Below, piece after piece: positions 32,216-41,702 of a stretch of 64,000 nt of DNA. Below the pieces are notes generated by a model. It ran no database searches. It was not told where the DNA came from and worked only from the letters and a program-made list of their open reading frames with translations. Every line of letters starts with the position of its first letter. Position 1 is the first letter of the stretch. Position numbers and translations under genes: made by a program. Location of the stretch: contig NZ_JBOFQF010000028.1 in NCBI RefSeq assembly GCF_051660745.1, positions 372,001 to 436,000 of the forward strand. The letters run 5' to 3'. Source of the stretch: Segniliparus sp051660745. Lineage in GTDB: Bacteria > Actinomycetota > Actinomycetes > Mycobacteriales > Mycobacteriaceae.

Positions 32216-34846
32216 GTGCCCAACCCCGAGACCACCAACGAGACCCTGCCCTCCGCCTGGGAGCCGTCGGCCCACGAGGACGAGATCTATCGGCGCTGGC
32301 AAGAGGCGGGACTGTTCACCGCCGACCCCGCGAGCGAGAAGCCGAAGTTCTCCATCGTCGTCCCGCCGCCGAACGTCACCGGCAACCTCCACGTCGGCCA
32401 CGCGATGGAGCACGCCGTGATGGATGCGATCTGCAGGCGCAAGCGCATGCAGGGCTACGAGGTGCTCTACCTGCCCGGTTTCGACCACGCCTCGATCGCC
32501 ACGCAGGCGGCGATCGAGAGCCAGCTGGCCGCAGAGGGCACCAGCCGCCACGAGCTCGGCCGCGAGGCGTTCCTGGAGCGGGCCTTCGCATGGAAAGAGG
32601 AGGTGCGGGGCAATATCTCCGGGCAGATGCGCCGTCTCGGGGACTCGGTGGACTGGAGCCGGGAGCGCTTCACCATGGACGACGGCCTGGTCAAAGCCGT
32701 GCGGACCGTCTTCAAGCAGCTCTTCGACGCGGGGCTGGTCTACCAGGCCGAGCGCCTGGTCAACTGGTCGCCCAAGCAGCGCACCGCGATCTCCGACGCC
32801 GAAGTCGTCCACAAAGAGGTGGACGGCGAGCTCGTCTCGCTGCGCTACGGCTCGCTCAAGGACGACGAGCCGCACATCGTCGTCGCGACCACCCGCGTTG
32901 AGACGATGCTCGGGGACGTCGCCGTGGCCGTGCACCCGGACGACGAGCGCTACCGGCGCCTCGTCGGCACGACCTTGCCGCACCCCCTCGTCGGCCGCGA
33001 GCTGCGCATCGTCGCGGACACGCATGTGGACCCCGAGTTCGGCACCGGCGCGGTGAAGATCACCCCGGCGCACGACCCGAACGACTTCGAGCTCGCGCAG
33101 CGGCACGGCCTCGCGATGCTCACGGTCATGGACGAGGACGGCAAGATCGCGGGCACCGGCACGCGTTTTGACGGCATGGACCGTTTCGAGGCGCGCAAAG
33201 CCGTCCGGCTGGAGCTCGCGGAGCAGGGCCGCGTGGTCGCGGAGGTCCGCCCCTACAAGCACAGCGTCGGGCACTCCGAGCGCGGCGGGGAGCCAGTGGA
33301 GCCGAGGCTCTCGCTGCAGTGGTTCTTGAAAGTCGAGTCGCTCGCGAAGGCGGCGGGCGAGCAGGTCCGCTCCGAGCTCATGCCGATCGCGCCGGAGGGG
33401 CTCGCCGCGCGCTGGTTCGATTGGACCGACAACATGCGCGACTGGTGCGTCTCGCGCCAGCTGTGGTGGGGGCACCGGATCCCGGTCTGGTACGGCCCGG
33501 CGGGCGAAGTCCGATGCTTCGGCCACGACGAGGAGATCCCGGAGGGCTGGACGCAAGAGCACGACGTGCTCGACACCTGGTTCTCCTCGGGGCTGTGGGC
33601 CTTCGCCACCCTCGGCTGGCCCGAGCGCACCCCCGAGCTCGAGGCCTTCTACCCGGTGAGCGTGCTGGTCACGGGATACGACATCTTGTTCTTCTGGGCC
33701 GTGCGGATGGCGATGTTCGGCGGTTGGGTCGCTCAAGAGGGCTTGGCGCAGGCTCCGTTCCGCGAGCTGTGGTTCCACGGCCTGGTCCGGGACGAGAAGG
33801 GCCAGAAGATGAGTAAGTCCAAGGGGAACGTCATCAACCCCTTGGACTGGCTCGACCGGTTCGGCGCGGACGCGACCCGGTTCGCCCTCTTGCGCGGCGT
33901 CGCCCCCGGCACGGACGTGCCGATGGGGGAGTCCAACGCGATCGCGGCCCGCAACTTCGTCACGAAGCTCTTCAACGCGACCCGGTTCGCGTTGATCAGC
34001 GGGGCTGCCGAGGGCTTCGGCGCCAGCCTTGACGAGAACTCGCTCACCGACGCGGACCGCTGGATCCTCGGCCGCCTCGAAGAGGTGCGCGCCGAGGCGG
34101 ACAGCGCCTTCGAGACCGGGGAGTTCGCCAAAGCCTCCCACGCGCTGTACCAGTTCACCTGGGACGAGTTCTGCGACTGGTACCTGGAGCTCGCGAAACT
34201 GCAGCTTCCGGAGCGTCCGGACAGCACTAGGGCGGTGCTCGCGCGAGTGCTCGACGTGCTGCTGCGTCTTTTGCACCCGAGCATGCCGTTCGTCACCGAA
34301 GTGCTGTGGCAGGCGCTCGCAGGCGGCGAGACGCTGGTGAGCGCGTCGTGGCCCGCGCCGTTGGGCCACCAGGCCGATCCGGCCGCGCTCGCCCGCGTCA
34401 CGGGCGCGCAGACGCTCATCACCGACATCCGGCGGTTCCGCTCCGAACAGGGGCTGCCGCCGGGCCAGCGCATCCCCGCCGCGCTCGACGGCCTCGCCGA
34501 GGCAGGACTGGCGGACTGGGCGGAGCAGATCCGCGCGTTCGCCAGGGTCGGCGTTCCCGAGGAGGGCTTCAACCAGACCGCCGCCGTCGAGTCGGCGCTC
34601 GGCTCGGGCGTGGTCGTCGTCCGGTTCGACCTGTCCGGCACGGTGGACAAGGACGCGTTGCGCAAGCGGTTGGAGAAGGACATCGCGACACAACAGAAGG
34701 AGCTCGACGGCACGGCCGTGAAACTCGGCGACGAGTCCTTCCTCGCGAAAGCCCCCGAGCCCGTCGTGGCGAAGATCCGCGCGCGCAACGAGACGGCGAA
34801 GGCCGAGATCGAACGGCTTGAGGCGAAGCTCGAGGAGCTGCGATGA
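32216..34846 (+). CDS. valS: valine--tRNA ligase
   Basis: Class I aminoacyl-tRNA synthetase, 876 residues. HIGH-type motif in PPPNVTGNLHVGHAMEHAV, the editing domain in the middle (IVVATTRVETMLGDVAVAVHPDDERY), KMSKS in EKGQKMSKSKGNVINPLDWLDRFGADATRF, anticodon-binding domain, and a C-terminal coiled coil (DKDALRKRLEKDIATQQKELDGTA...ETAKAEIERLEAKLEELR). Start GTG 32216, leaderless. First gene of the valS-folC-DUF4233-ndk-rne block; overlaps folC by four bases. Confidence 0.97.
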   Translation: MPNPETTNETLPSAWEPSAHEDEIYRRWQEAGLFTADPASEKPKFSIVVPPPNVTGNLHVGHAMEHAVMDAICRRKRMQGYEVLYLPGFDHASIATQAAIESQLAAEGTSRHELGREAFLERAFAWKEEVRGNISGQMRRLGDSVDWSRERFTMDDGLVKAVRTVFKQLFDAGLVYQAERLVNWSPKQRTAISDAEVVHKEVDGELVSLRYGSLKDDEPHIVVATTRVETMLGDVAVAVHPDDERYRRLVGTTLPHPLVGRELRIVADTHVDPEFGTGAVKITPAHDPNDFELAQRHGLAMLTVMDEDGKIAGTGTRFDGMDRFEARKAVRLELAEQGRVVAEVRPYKHSVGHSERGGEPVEPRLSLQWFLKVESLAKAAGEQVRSELMPIAPEGLAARWFDWTDNMRDWCVSRQLWWGHRIPVWYGPAGEVRCFGHDEEIPEGWTQEHDVLDTWFSSGLWAFATLGWPERTPELEAFYPVSVLVTGYDILFFWAVRMAMFGGWVAQEGLAQAPFRELWFHGLVRDEKGQKMSKSKGNVINPLDWLDRFGADATRFALLRGVAPGTDVPMGESNAIAARNFVTKLFNATRFALISGAAEGFGASLDENSLTDADRWILGRLEEVRAEADSAFETGEFAKASHALYQFTWDEFCDWYLELAKLQLPERPDSTRAVLARVLDVLLRLLHPSMPFVTEVLWQALAGGETLVSASWPAPLGHQADPAALARVTGAQTLITDIRRFRSEQGLPPGQRIPAALDGLAEAGLADWAEQIRAFARVGVPEEGFNQTAAVESALGSGVVVVRFDLSGTVDKDALRKRLEKDIATQQKELDGTAVKLGDESFLAKAPEPVVAKIRARNETAKAEIERLEAKLEELR

Positions 34847-36261
34847 GCGACTTCGACCAGGCAGGATTCGACCAAGCGGAATTCGACCATGCCGAGTTCG
34901 AGAGGGTCGAAGCCGAGCTCGACACCCGCTGGCCGGAGACGAAGATCGAGCCGAGCCTCACGCGGATCGCCGCGCTGATGGACCTCTTGGGCTCGCCGCA
35001 GCACGCCTACCCGAGCATCCATATCGCGGGCACGAACGGGAAGACGTCGACGACGCGGATGATCGACGCCCTGATCACCGCGACCGGCCTGCGCACCGGG
35101 CGGATCTTGAGCCCGCACCTGCAGTCCCCGGTGGAGCGGATCTCGCTCGGCGACCAGCCGATCACCGAGGCGCAGTACGTCTCGGCGTGGCGGGAGATCG
35201 AGCCGTTCGTGCTGCGCGTGGACGAGAGCTCGCGGTCGGGCGGCGGCCCGGCGATGAGCAAATTCGAGGTGCTCGTCGCGATGGCGTTCACGATCTTCGC
35301 CGAGGCGCCGGTGGACGTGGCCGTGATCGAGGTCGGGATGGGCGGGCGCTGGGACGCGACGAATGTGGTGAACGGCCAGGTCGCGGTCATCGCGCCGGTC
35401 TCGATCGACCACGTCGAGTACCTCGGGTCGGACCTCGCGGTGATCGCGGGCGAGAAAGCCGGGATCGTCAAGCGGCTGCCGAAAGGCCAGGCGGGCTGGG
35501 AGGAGAAAGACCAGATCGTGCTCACGGCCGAGCAGGAGCCCGCCGCGTTGCGGGCGATCCTCGCGCAGGTGGAACGGGAAGGGGCCGTCCTGGCCCGCGC
35601 GGGCCAGGAGTTCGCGGTGACCGAGCGCAAGCTGGCCGTCGGCGGGCAGCAAATCGGCCTCCGCGGCCTCGGCGCGGTGTATCCAGAGGTCTTCCTGCCG
35701 CTCTATGGGCCGCACCAGGCGGCGAACGCGTCGCTCGCCCTCGCCGCCGTCGAGGCGTTCTTCGGCGCCGGGCCGCAGCGCGCGCGCGCGGAGAGCGTCG
35801 TGCTCGACGGCTTCGCGAGCGCGCGCTCCCCAGGCAGGCTCGAGCGCATGCCCTCGGGGGCGCAGGACCCGCTCGTGCTGGTGGACGCGGCCCACAACCC
35901 GCACGGGGCGCAGGCCCTCGTCCGGGCATTGGCGGAGGACTTCCCGAACATCCAATTCCACGGCGTGCTGAGCGTCATGGAGGACAAAGACGTGCGCGGG
36001 GTGCTCGAAGCGCTCGCGCCGGTGCTGGCCTCTGTTGTGGTGACCAGCAACGGCTCGCCGAGGGCGCTCGCGGCGGACGGCCTGGCCGAGCTGGCGCGCG
36101 GCGTGTTCGAGCCCAAGCGCGTCGTGGTGCAGCCGGACTTCGCGGAGGCGGTCGGCACGGCGAAAGAGCTGGCTGCCCAGAAGGGGGACGGCGTGCTGAT
36201 CACCGGCTCGGTGGTCACGGCGGGCCTGGCGAGGGACTTCTACGGATTGGCCCCATCGTGA
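34843..36261 (+). CDS. folC: bifunctional folylpolyglutamate/dihydrofolate synthase
   Basis: Adds glutamate to folates. 472 residues. P-loop SIHIAGTNGKTSTTRMI, LSPHLQSPVERISLGDQPI, the acidic GMGGRWDATNVV, ITSIDHVEYLG-type segment (VSIDHVEYLGSDLAVIAGEKAGIVK) and VDAAHNPHGAQAL are all present. The N-terminus is extended by a five-residue repeat (FDQAG, FDQAE, FDHAE) encoded by three 15-base tandem units, not part of the folate synthase fold. Starts inside the valS stop (ATGA). Confidence 0.95.
   Translation: MSDFDQAGFDQAEFDHAEFERVEAELDTRWPETKIEPSLTRIAALMDLLGSPQHAYPSIHIAGTNGKTSTTRMIDALITATGLRTGRILSPHLQSPVERISLGDQPITEAQYVSAWREIEPFVLRVDESSRSGGGPAMSKFEVLVAMAFTIFAEAPVDVAVIEVGMGGRWDATNVVNGQVAVIAPVSIDHVEYLGSDLAVIAGEKAGIVKRLPKGQAGWEEKDQIVLTAEQEPAALRAILAQVEREGAVLARAGQEFAVTERKLAVGGQQIGLRGLGAVYPEVFLPLYGPHQAANASLALAAVEAFFGAGPQRARAESVVLDGFASARSPGRLERMPSGAQDPLVLVDAAHNPHGAQALVRALAEDFPNIQFHGVLSVMEDKDVRGVLEALAPVLASVVVTSNGSPRALAADGLAELARGVFEPKRVVVQPDFAEAVGTAKELAAQKGDGVLITGSVVTAGLARDFYGLAPS
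34852..34896 (+). repeat. three 15-base tandem repeats in the folC 5' end
   Basis: Units at 34852-34866, 34867-34881 and 34882-34896 each begin TTCGACCA and encode FDQAG, FDQAE and FDHAE; a fourth partial unit (TTCGAG) follows. In-frame expansion is possible without damaging the gene. Confidence 0.8.
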
Positions 36262-36755
36262 CCGAAGAAGAGGATATGAACCTGGTTTCTGGCGAGCCCC
36301 GCGCGGATGAGATCCAAGGCGCGCCGAGCCGAGGAATAGAGGGGGAGGAGGGGCCGTCCGAGGCGAGGAGCAACGAAGGAGATCGCCGCGCGGACCCCAG
36401 AAACGACCCCTGGAAGGGGTTCCGGGGGGTGTGCTCGGGGATCTTGATCCTGGAGATGGTCGCGGTGCTGCTCGGGGTTCCCGTCGTCGAGAACCTGTCC
36501 TCGTTCCACGGGCCGGGCTGGGCGCCGACCACGTTCGTGCTGTGCTTCGCGGCGCTGCTCTTCGTGGCGTGCGCCGTGCAATCCCGGCCCTGGGCGTTCT
36601 CGCTGGACCTGGGCCTGCAGCCCGTCCTCGTCGCAGGATGGCTCGTGCATCCGGCGCTCGGGATCGCCGGTGTGATCTTCGCAGTGGTCTGGGGTGTCGT
36701 GTGGTGGATGCGACGGGGCGTGCAGAAGGCTCAGGCGTCTCGTTATGACGGCTGA
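36258..36755 (+). CDS. DUF4233 membrane protein
   Basis: 165 residues from a GTG that overlaps the folC stop. About 50 charged residues, then PWKGFRGVCSGILILEMVAVLLGVPVV and two or three further membrane segments (WAPTTFVLCFAALLFVACAVQ; LDLGLQPVLVAGWLVHPALGIAGVIFAVVWGVVWWMRRG). Matches the small actinobacterial protein always found between folC and ndk (Rv2446c type). Function unknown. ATG 36276 is an alternative start. Confidence 0.85.
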   Translation: MTEEEDMNLVSGEPRADEIQGAPSRGIEGEEGPSEARSNEGDRRADPRNDPWKGFRGVCSGILILEMVAVLLGVPVVENLSSFHGPGWAPTTFVLCFAALLFVACAVQSRPWAFSLDLGLQPVLVAGWLVHPALGIAGVIFAVVWGVVWWMRRGVQKAQASRYDG

Positions 36756-36778
36756 AAGCCGTGCTCTAAGCTAGCTCC

Positions 36779-37207
36779 GTGACTGAGCGGACTTTGGTGT
36801 TGATCAAACCTGATGCGGTGGCTCGCGGCCTCATCGGAGAAGTGCTGGCGCGTGTCGAGCGCAAGGGGCTTGAGATCCTCGCGCTGCAGCGGCTCGTGCC
36901 GCATGTGGACATCGCGCGCGAGCACTACGCCGAGCACGCCGAGCGTCCCTTCTTCGACTCGCTCGTCGAGTTCATCACCTCCGGCCCGCTGGTCGCGGCG
37001 ATCATCGAGGGCGAGGGCTCCATCGCGGCGATGCGCCAGATCATCGGCGGGACCGACCCGGTGAAGAGCGCGGTCCCCGGCACGATCCGAGGGGATTTCG
37101 GCCTCACCGTCCAGAGCAACCTGGTGCACGGCTCCGACTCGCCGGAGTCGGCGCTTCGGGAGATCGCGCTGTGGTTCCCCGAGTTCGGGCTGTCCCACCA
37201 CCACTGA
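36779..37207 (+). CDS. ndk: nucleoside diphosphate kinase
   Basis: Phosphate transfer from ATP to nucleoside diphosphates, 142 residues. ERTLVLIKPDAVARGLIGEVLARVERKGL, HYAEHAERPFFDSLVEFITSGP, GGTDPVKSAVPGTIRGDFG and the active-site His in NLVHGSDSPESA. GTG 36779 follows TAAGCT by six bases, a leaderless arrangement. C-terminus ends in LSHHH. Confidence 0.97.
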   Translation: MTERTLVLIKPDAVARGLIGEVLARVERKGLEILALQRLVPHVDIAREHYAEHAERPFFDSLVEFITSGPLVAAIIEGEGSIAAMRQIIGGTDPVKSAVPGTIRGDFGLTVQSNLVHGSDSPESALREIALWFPEFGLSHHH

Positions 37208-37594
37208 TCTGGACCCTCGAACCGGCTCTGGATCCTCGAACTCGGCCTGGCAGAAAGGCTCGCCAGGAGCCTTCACGGCGGGGGATGGCGCGCGCCGCGC
37301 GAAAGATATGCGATAGTGGATGCAGTCGGCGCGCGGCCGGCGGCCTAGGCCAGGCGGCGCGCGACGACCCCGAAGCTTTGTCGAAAAGTTCCGAATAACG
37401 CCAGCACCCAGCCCATGGGCGTCGGAGAGGGAGTTTTTCGACGGACTTCGGCCAGAAAACGCGACTATGTCGCCTCGCGCGGTCTTCACCGATTGCGCGA
37501 TGCGCGATAGACACAAAGACCCCCCGCGTGGCTGTGCTCGTGATGTCCGAAGGACGTCCTGAGCGCGCCCGGGGGCTGATACAAGGAGTGCCAC
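37208..37594 (+). other. 387-base gap upstream of rne: probable long 5' leader
   Basis: No convincing gene. It contains a 15-base direct repeat with one mismatch (TCTGGACCCTCGAAC at 37208-37222 and TCTGGATCCTCGAAC at 37227-37241), an AT-richer TATGCGATAGT near 37309-37317 that may be the rne promoter, and several GC-rich inverted segments around 37325-37370. RNase E messages in other bacteria carry autoregulatory leaders; whether this one does cannot be read here. Confidence 0.4.
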
Positions 37595-40081
37595 GTGGCT
37601 GAAGAGCTGCCGCCGATTGACGATTCCGCCCCGCAGGGGAAGATTCGAGTCCATGCCCTTGGTCGCCTGCTCGGGGTGACCTCCCGGCAAGTGCTGACCA
37701 AGCTTTCCGAGTTCGGAGTCACCGTCCGGGGACCGCAGTCGAGCATTGACGAGACTGTCGCGACCCAGGTGCGCGAGGCCTTGGCGAACGCCGAGCCCGC
37801 CTCGAACGCCGACACGGGCGCGAAAGCCGAGCCCCCCGCGAAAGCGCAACAAGAGCAGAAAGCCCAGGAGCGGGCCGAACCTGAGGCAGCGCCGCAGGAG
37901 CAGGCTCCGGAAGGGGCTGGCTCGACGCAACCCGACCCGGCTCCTGCGCAGCTGGAGCTGGTGGGCGGCCCGCCGCTCTTCCTGGAGCCGCATCGTTTGG
38001 AGCCGCACCTGGTCGAGCCGCACCTGGTCGAGCCGCGCAAGGCCGACCCGCAGGCCGCCGAGGCTTCCGATTCCGACGAGGAAGAGGAAAACGAGGGCGA
38101 GTCCGGCGACGACGCCGAGAGCCGGGCCAGCAGGCGCCGCCGCCGAGGAAGGCGCGGACGGGGCAGGGGACGCGGCTCGGAAGCGCAGGAGCAGGGCGAA
38201 GAGGGCGGCGAGCCCGTCGAGGCGGAGCTTGCGGACAAGCCGGAGAAGGCCGAGAAGCCTGAAAAGGCCGACAAGACAGACAAAGCCGACAAGGCCGACG
38301 AGTCCGGGCCCGCCGCAGAGAGCGCGGAGGCTGCCGAGCTGTCGTCTTCCGCGAAACGCCGCAGACGGCGCAGGCGGGGCGGCGACGGCGCGGACGACGA
38401 CGCGCCGCCCGCGCCGACGCGCGAGCGGTCGAGCCGCTCGAAGGACAAAGACGAGGTGCAAGGCATCTCCGGCTCCACCCGGCTTGAGGCGAAACGCCAG
38501 CGCCGCAGGGAGGGACGCGACTGGGGCAGGCGCCGTTCGGTCATCCTGTCCGAGTCGGAGTTCCTCGCCCGGCGCGAGGCCGTGGAGCGGGTCATGGTGG
38601 TGCGCGAGCGCGACGGCAACCCCGACGGCTCGCCCGGCGGGAAGTACACCCAGATCGGGGTCTTGGAGGACAACGTCCTCGTCGAGCACTTCGTGACCAC
38701 GTCGGCCTCGGCCTCCATGGTCGGGAACATCTACCTCGGCCGGGTGCAGAACGTCCTCCCCTCGATGGAGGCCGCGTTCGTGGACATCGGGCGGGGCAAC
38801 AACGCCGTCCTGTACGCGGGCGAGGTGAACTGGGAAGGCGTCGGCCTCGGCGGCGACGCGCGCAAGATCGAGCACGCCATCAAGCCGGGCGACTACCTTC
38901 TGGTGCAGGTCAACAAGGACCCGGTCGGGCACAAGGGCGCGCGTCTGACGACGCAGATCGCCCTCGCGGGCCGTTACCTGGTCTTCGTGCCGGGAGCCTC
39001 GGCCAAGGGCATCAGCCGCAAACTGCCGGACACCGAGCGCAACCGCTTGCGCGAGATCCTCTCCGGCATCGTCCCCGAGGACGCGGGCGTCATCGTGCGC
39101 ACCGCCTCGGAGGGCGTGTCCGCCGAGCAGCTCACCGAGGACGTGACGCGCCTGGCCGAGCAGTGGCAGCGCATCCAGCAGTTCGCCGAGGAGGCGAAGG
39201 CGCAGGGCGGCGGGCCGCGCTCGCTGTACCGGGAGCCGGACCTGTTGGTCAAGCTCATTCGCGACGTCTTCAACGAGGATTTCACCAAGCTGGTGGTCCA
39301 GGGCGAGAACTCCCACGAGGTGGTGCAGGAGTACCTTTCGGCCATCGCGCCGGACCTCGGCGCGCGCCTTGAGCGGTTCGAGCCCAAGACAGACGGCCAG
39401 GACGTGTTCTCCGAGTACCGGGTGGACGAGCAGCTGGCGAAGGCGCTGGGCCGAAAGGTGTGGCTGCCGTCGGGCGGCACGCTCGTCATCGACCGGACCG
39501 AGGCGATGACGGTGGTCGACGTGAACACCGGCAAGTTCGTCGGCTCCGGCGGCAACTTGGAAGAGACCGTCACCCGGAACAACCTCGAGGCGGCCGAGGA
39601 GATCGTGCGCCAGCTGCGGCTGCGCGACATCGGCGGGATCATCGTCGTCGACTTCATCGACATGGTGCTCGAGTCCAACCGCGAGCTGGTCCTGCGCAGG
39701 CTCACCGAGTGCCTGGCCCGGGACCGCACGCGCCACCAGGTCTCCGAGGTGACGTCGCTCGGGCTGGTCCAAATGACCCGCAAGCGGATCGGCACCGGCC
39801 TTTTGGAGGCGTTCTCCACGAAATGCTCGCACTGCGAGGGCCGGGGCGTCGTCGTGCACTCCGACCCGCTCGGGACCGAGCCCTCGGACGAGGGCCGCGC
39901 CGAATCCGGGTCCGGGCGGGGCAGGCGCTCGCGCGGCGGCTCGGGCGGGAGCTCGGGCGGCAACGCCCAGCAGCAGGCCCCCGTGGTGCCGAAGGTCGTC
40001 GCCCATCACGGCGAGCATCCCATGTTCCGGGCTATGGCCGCGCAGGCCGAGGCCACGCAGGGCGAGGAGGCTCCGGCCTAG
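37595..40081 (+). CDS. rne: ribonuclease E/G
   Basis: Central endoribonuclease of RNA decay and rRNA processing, 828 residues. N-terminal IF2N-like segment (GVTSRQVLTKLSEFGVTVRGP), then about 270 residues of acidic and Arg-rich low-complexity sequence, the S1/5' sensor region (VGNIYLGRVQNVLPSMEAAFVDIG), the DNase I-like catalytic domain with metal Asp in VVDVNTGKFVG (about 640) and IIVVDFIDM (about 685), and the zinc-link CSHCEGRG (about 744). Start GTG 37595 with AAGGAG upstream. The scaffold arms flank the catalytic core as in mycobacterial RNase E. Confidence 0.95.
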   Translation: MAEELPPIDDSAPQGKIRVHALGRLLGVTSRQVLTKLSEFGVTVRGPQSSIDETVATQVREALANAEPASNADTGAKAEPPAKAQQEQKAQERAEPEAAPQEQAPEGAGSTQPDPAPAQLELVGGPPLFLEPHRLEPHLVEPHLVEPRKADPQAAEASDSDEEEENEGESGDDAESRASRRRRRGRRGRGRGRGSEAQEQGEEGGEPVEAELADKPEKAEKPEKADKTDKADKADESGPAAESAEAAELSSSAKRRRRRRRGGDGADDDAPPAPTRERSSRSKDKDEVQGISGSTRLEAKRQRRREGRDWGRRRSVILSESEFLARREAVERVMVVRERDGNPDGSPGGKYTQIGVLEDNVLVEHFVTTSASASMVGNIYLGRVQNVLPSMEAAFVDIGRGNNAVLYAGEVNWEGVGLGGDARKIEHAIKPGDYLLVQVNKDPVGHKGARLTTQIALAGRYLVFVPGASAKGISRKLPDTERNRLREILSGIVPEDAGVIVRTASEGVSAEQLTEDVTRLAEQWQRIQQFAEEAKAQGGGPRSLYREPDLLVKLIRDVFNEDFTKLVVQGENSHEVVQEYLSAIAPDLGARLERFEPKTDGQDVFSEYRVDEQLAKALGRKVWLPSGGTLVIDRTEAMTVVDVNTGKFVGSGGNLEETVTRNNLEAAEEIVRQLRLRDIGGIIVVDFIDMVLESNRELVLRRLTECLARDRTRHQVSEVTSLGLVQMTRKRIGTGLLEAFSTKCSHCEGRGVVVHSDPLGTEPSDEGRAESGSGRGRRSRGGSGGSSGGNAQQQAPVVPKVVAHHGEHPMFRAMAAQAEATQGEEAPA

Positions 40082-40135
40082 GGCCGAAGCCTCCTGCGGG
40101 GCGCTTCGAAAGACATGTCGAAGTGTTAGCCCTTG

Positions 40136-41209
40136 CTAAGAAGTTGCCTCGATGACCTCCATCAGCTCGGCGACTGCGGCCCGGCCCGCCCGATTGGCCC
40201 CGATCGTGCTCGCAGAGGGGCCGTAGCCGAGCAGGTGCAGCCGGGGCTCCGCCGCGACTCGGGTCGCGAGCCTGCCAGTCATCACGATCCCGCCGCCGGG
40301 GGAGCGCAGCCGGAGCGGGGCCAGGTGGTCGAGGTTGGCGCGGAAGCCGGTGCACCAGAGGATCGCGTCCACGTCCAACGTCCGCCCGTCCGCCCACGCC
40401 ACCCCGGTCGGGGTGAGCCGCTGGAACATCGGCGAGCGGGCGAGGACCCCGTGGGACTGCGCCTCGCGCAGCTCCGGGGTCCACATCAGCCCCGTGACGC
40501 TCACGACCGAGCCGGGCGGCAGGCCCCGGCGGACCCGGTCCTCGACCACCGCGACAGCGGCCCGTCCGATGTCCGGGGTGAAGGGGCCCTCGCGGAAGAG
40601 GGGCTCGCGCCGGGTGGCCCATGTCGTCCTGGCGACTTTCGAGAGCTCGAGGAGCAGCTGCACCCCGGACACCCCGGCCCCGACGACCAGCACGTGCTGC
40701 CCGGCGAACTCCTCGGGCAGCCGGTAGTCGTGGGCGTGCAGCTGCCTGCCCTCGAAAAGGCCTGCCCCCGGGTAACGGGGCCAGAACGGCTTCTCCCAGG
40801 TGCCTGTCGCGTTCAGGACGCCCGCGCAGGAGAATTCGCCGATATCGGCCCGGACGAGGAAGCCGGAGCCGTCTCGGGCCACCTCGCGCACGTCTGCGGG
40901 CCTTCGGACGTCGAGCCCGAACTCGCGCTCGTAGCGGGCGTAGTAGCCGGGGACGGTCGTCGAGGCTTGGACCTCGGGCTGGGAATGGTCGAGCGGAAGG
41001 CCGGGCAGGTCGTGCACGGCGTTGGCGGTCTGCAGGGTGAGGCTCGGCCAGCGGTGCTGCCACGCGCCCCCGGCCTTGGGGGCGTGGTCGAGGATGACGA
41101 ACCCGGAGCCGGGCTCCAGGCCTCGTTTGCGCAGGAAGTACCCGGCGGACAGGCCTGCCTGCCCCGCTCCGATGACGACGATCGTGGTGCGCTCGCGCGT
41201 GATGTCCAT
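40136..41209 (-). CDS. FAD/NADPH-dependent flavoprotein monooxygenase-like
   Basis: 357 residues. FAD-binding TIVVIGAGQAGLSAGYFLRKRG, NATGTWEKPFWPRYPG and the second nucleotide site HVLVVGAGVSGVQLLLELSKVA are typical of the CzcO/flavin-containing monooxygenase group; the late motif ILWCTGFRANLDHL is the family ATG-type signature. Substrate unknown. The gene is inserted, on the opposite strand, between rne and rplU; start ATG 41209. Confidence 0.85.
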   Translation of the reverse strand: MDITRERTTIVVIGAGQAGLSAGYFLRKRGLEPGSGFVILDHAPKAGGAWQHRWPSLTLQTANAVHDLPGLPLDHSQPEVQASTTVPGYYARYEREFGLDVRRPADVREVARDGSGFLVRADIGEFSCAGVLNATGTWEKPFWPRYPGAGLFEGRQLHAHDYRLPEEFAGQHVLVVGAGVSGVQLLLELSKVARTTWATRREPLFREGPFTPDIGRAAVAVVEDRVRRGLPPGSVVSVTGLMWTPELREAQSHGVLARSPMFQRLTPTGVAWADGRTLDVDAILWCTGFRANLDHLAPLRLRSPGGGIVMTGRLATRVAAEPRLHLLGYGPSASTIGANRAGRAAVAELMEVIEATS

Positions 41210-41247
41210 GAGAACATTGGAACAAACGTCGGCCTGCGCGGGTCGAG

Positions 41248-41277
41248 TTGACTCCCCGTGCCCCGCTCCCCTAGAAT
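41248..41277 (+). promoter_or_regulatory. promoter of the rplU-rpmA-obg operon
   Basis: TTGACT (41248-41253) and TAGAAT (41272-41277) with 18 bases between. The transcript would have a leader of about 70 bases before rplU, which includes a possible hairpin region around 41300-41335. Confidence 0.6.
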
Positions 41278-41356
41278 GACTCGGTTGTTTCTGGTCCGTC
41301 GTGGGCCGAAAACCCCGCAGGCATGACCTGGGCAAGCTTTGAGGAATGTGAGAGAT

Positions 41357-41668
41357 ATGGGCGCATACGCGGTTGTGAAGACCGGCGGCAAGCAGTACAA
41401 AGTCGCCGTTGGCGACGTGGTGAGCGTGGAGAAGCTCGAGGGCGAGCCCGGCGACGCCGTCTCCCTCACCCCCGTGCTCATCGCCGACGGCGCTTCGGTC
41501 ACCACGAAGGCCGACGCGTTGGCCAAGGCGAAGGTGACCGCCGAGCTCGTCGAGCACACCAAGGGCCCGAAGATCCGGATCCACCACTTCAAGAACAAGA
41601 CCGGCTACCACCGTCGCCAGGGCCACCGTCAACCGCTGACGGTGCTCAAAGTGACCGGTATCGCCTGA
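41357..41668 (+). CDS. rplU: 50S ribosomal protein L21
   Basis: 103 residues, normal length. YAVVKTGGKQYKVAVGDVVSVEKLEGEPGD and the RNA-binding GPKIRIHHFKNKTGYHRRQGHRQPLTVLKVTGI. ATG 41357; the in-frame ATG at 41339 would add six residues and lacks support. Part of rplU-rpmA-obg-proB. Confidence 0.98.
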   Translation: MGAYAVVKTGGKQYKVAVGDVVSVEKLEGEPGDAVSLTPVLIADGASVTTKADALAKAKVTAELVEHTKGPKIRIHHFKNKTGYHRRQGHRQPLTVLKVTGIA

Positions 41669-41702
41669 CTCGCAGCAGAAGACTTAAGAGAGGATTTGAC
41701 TC

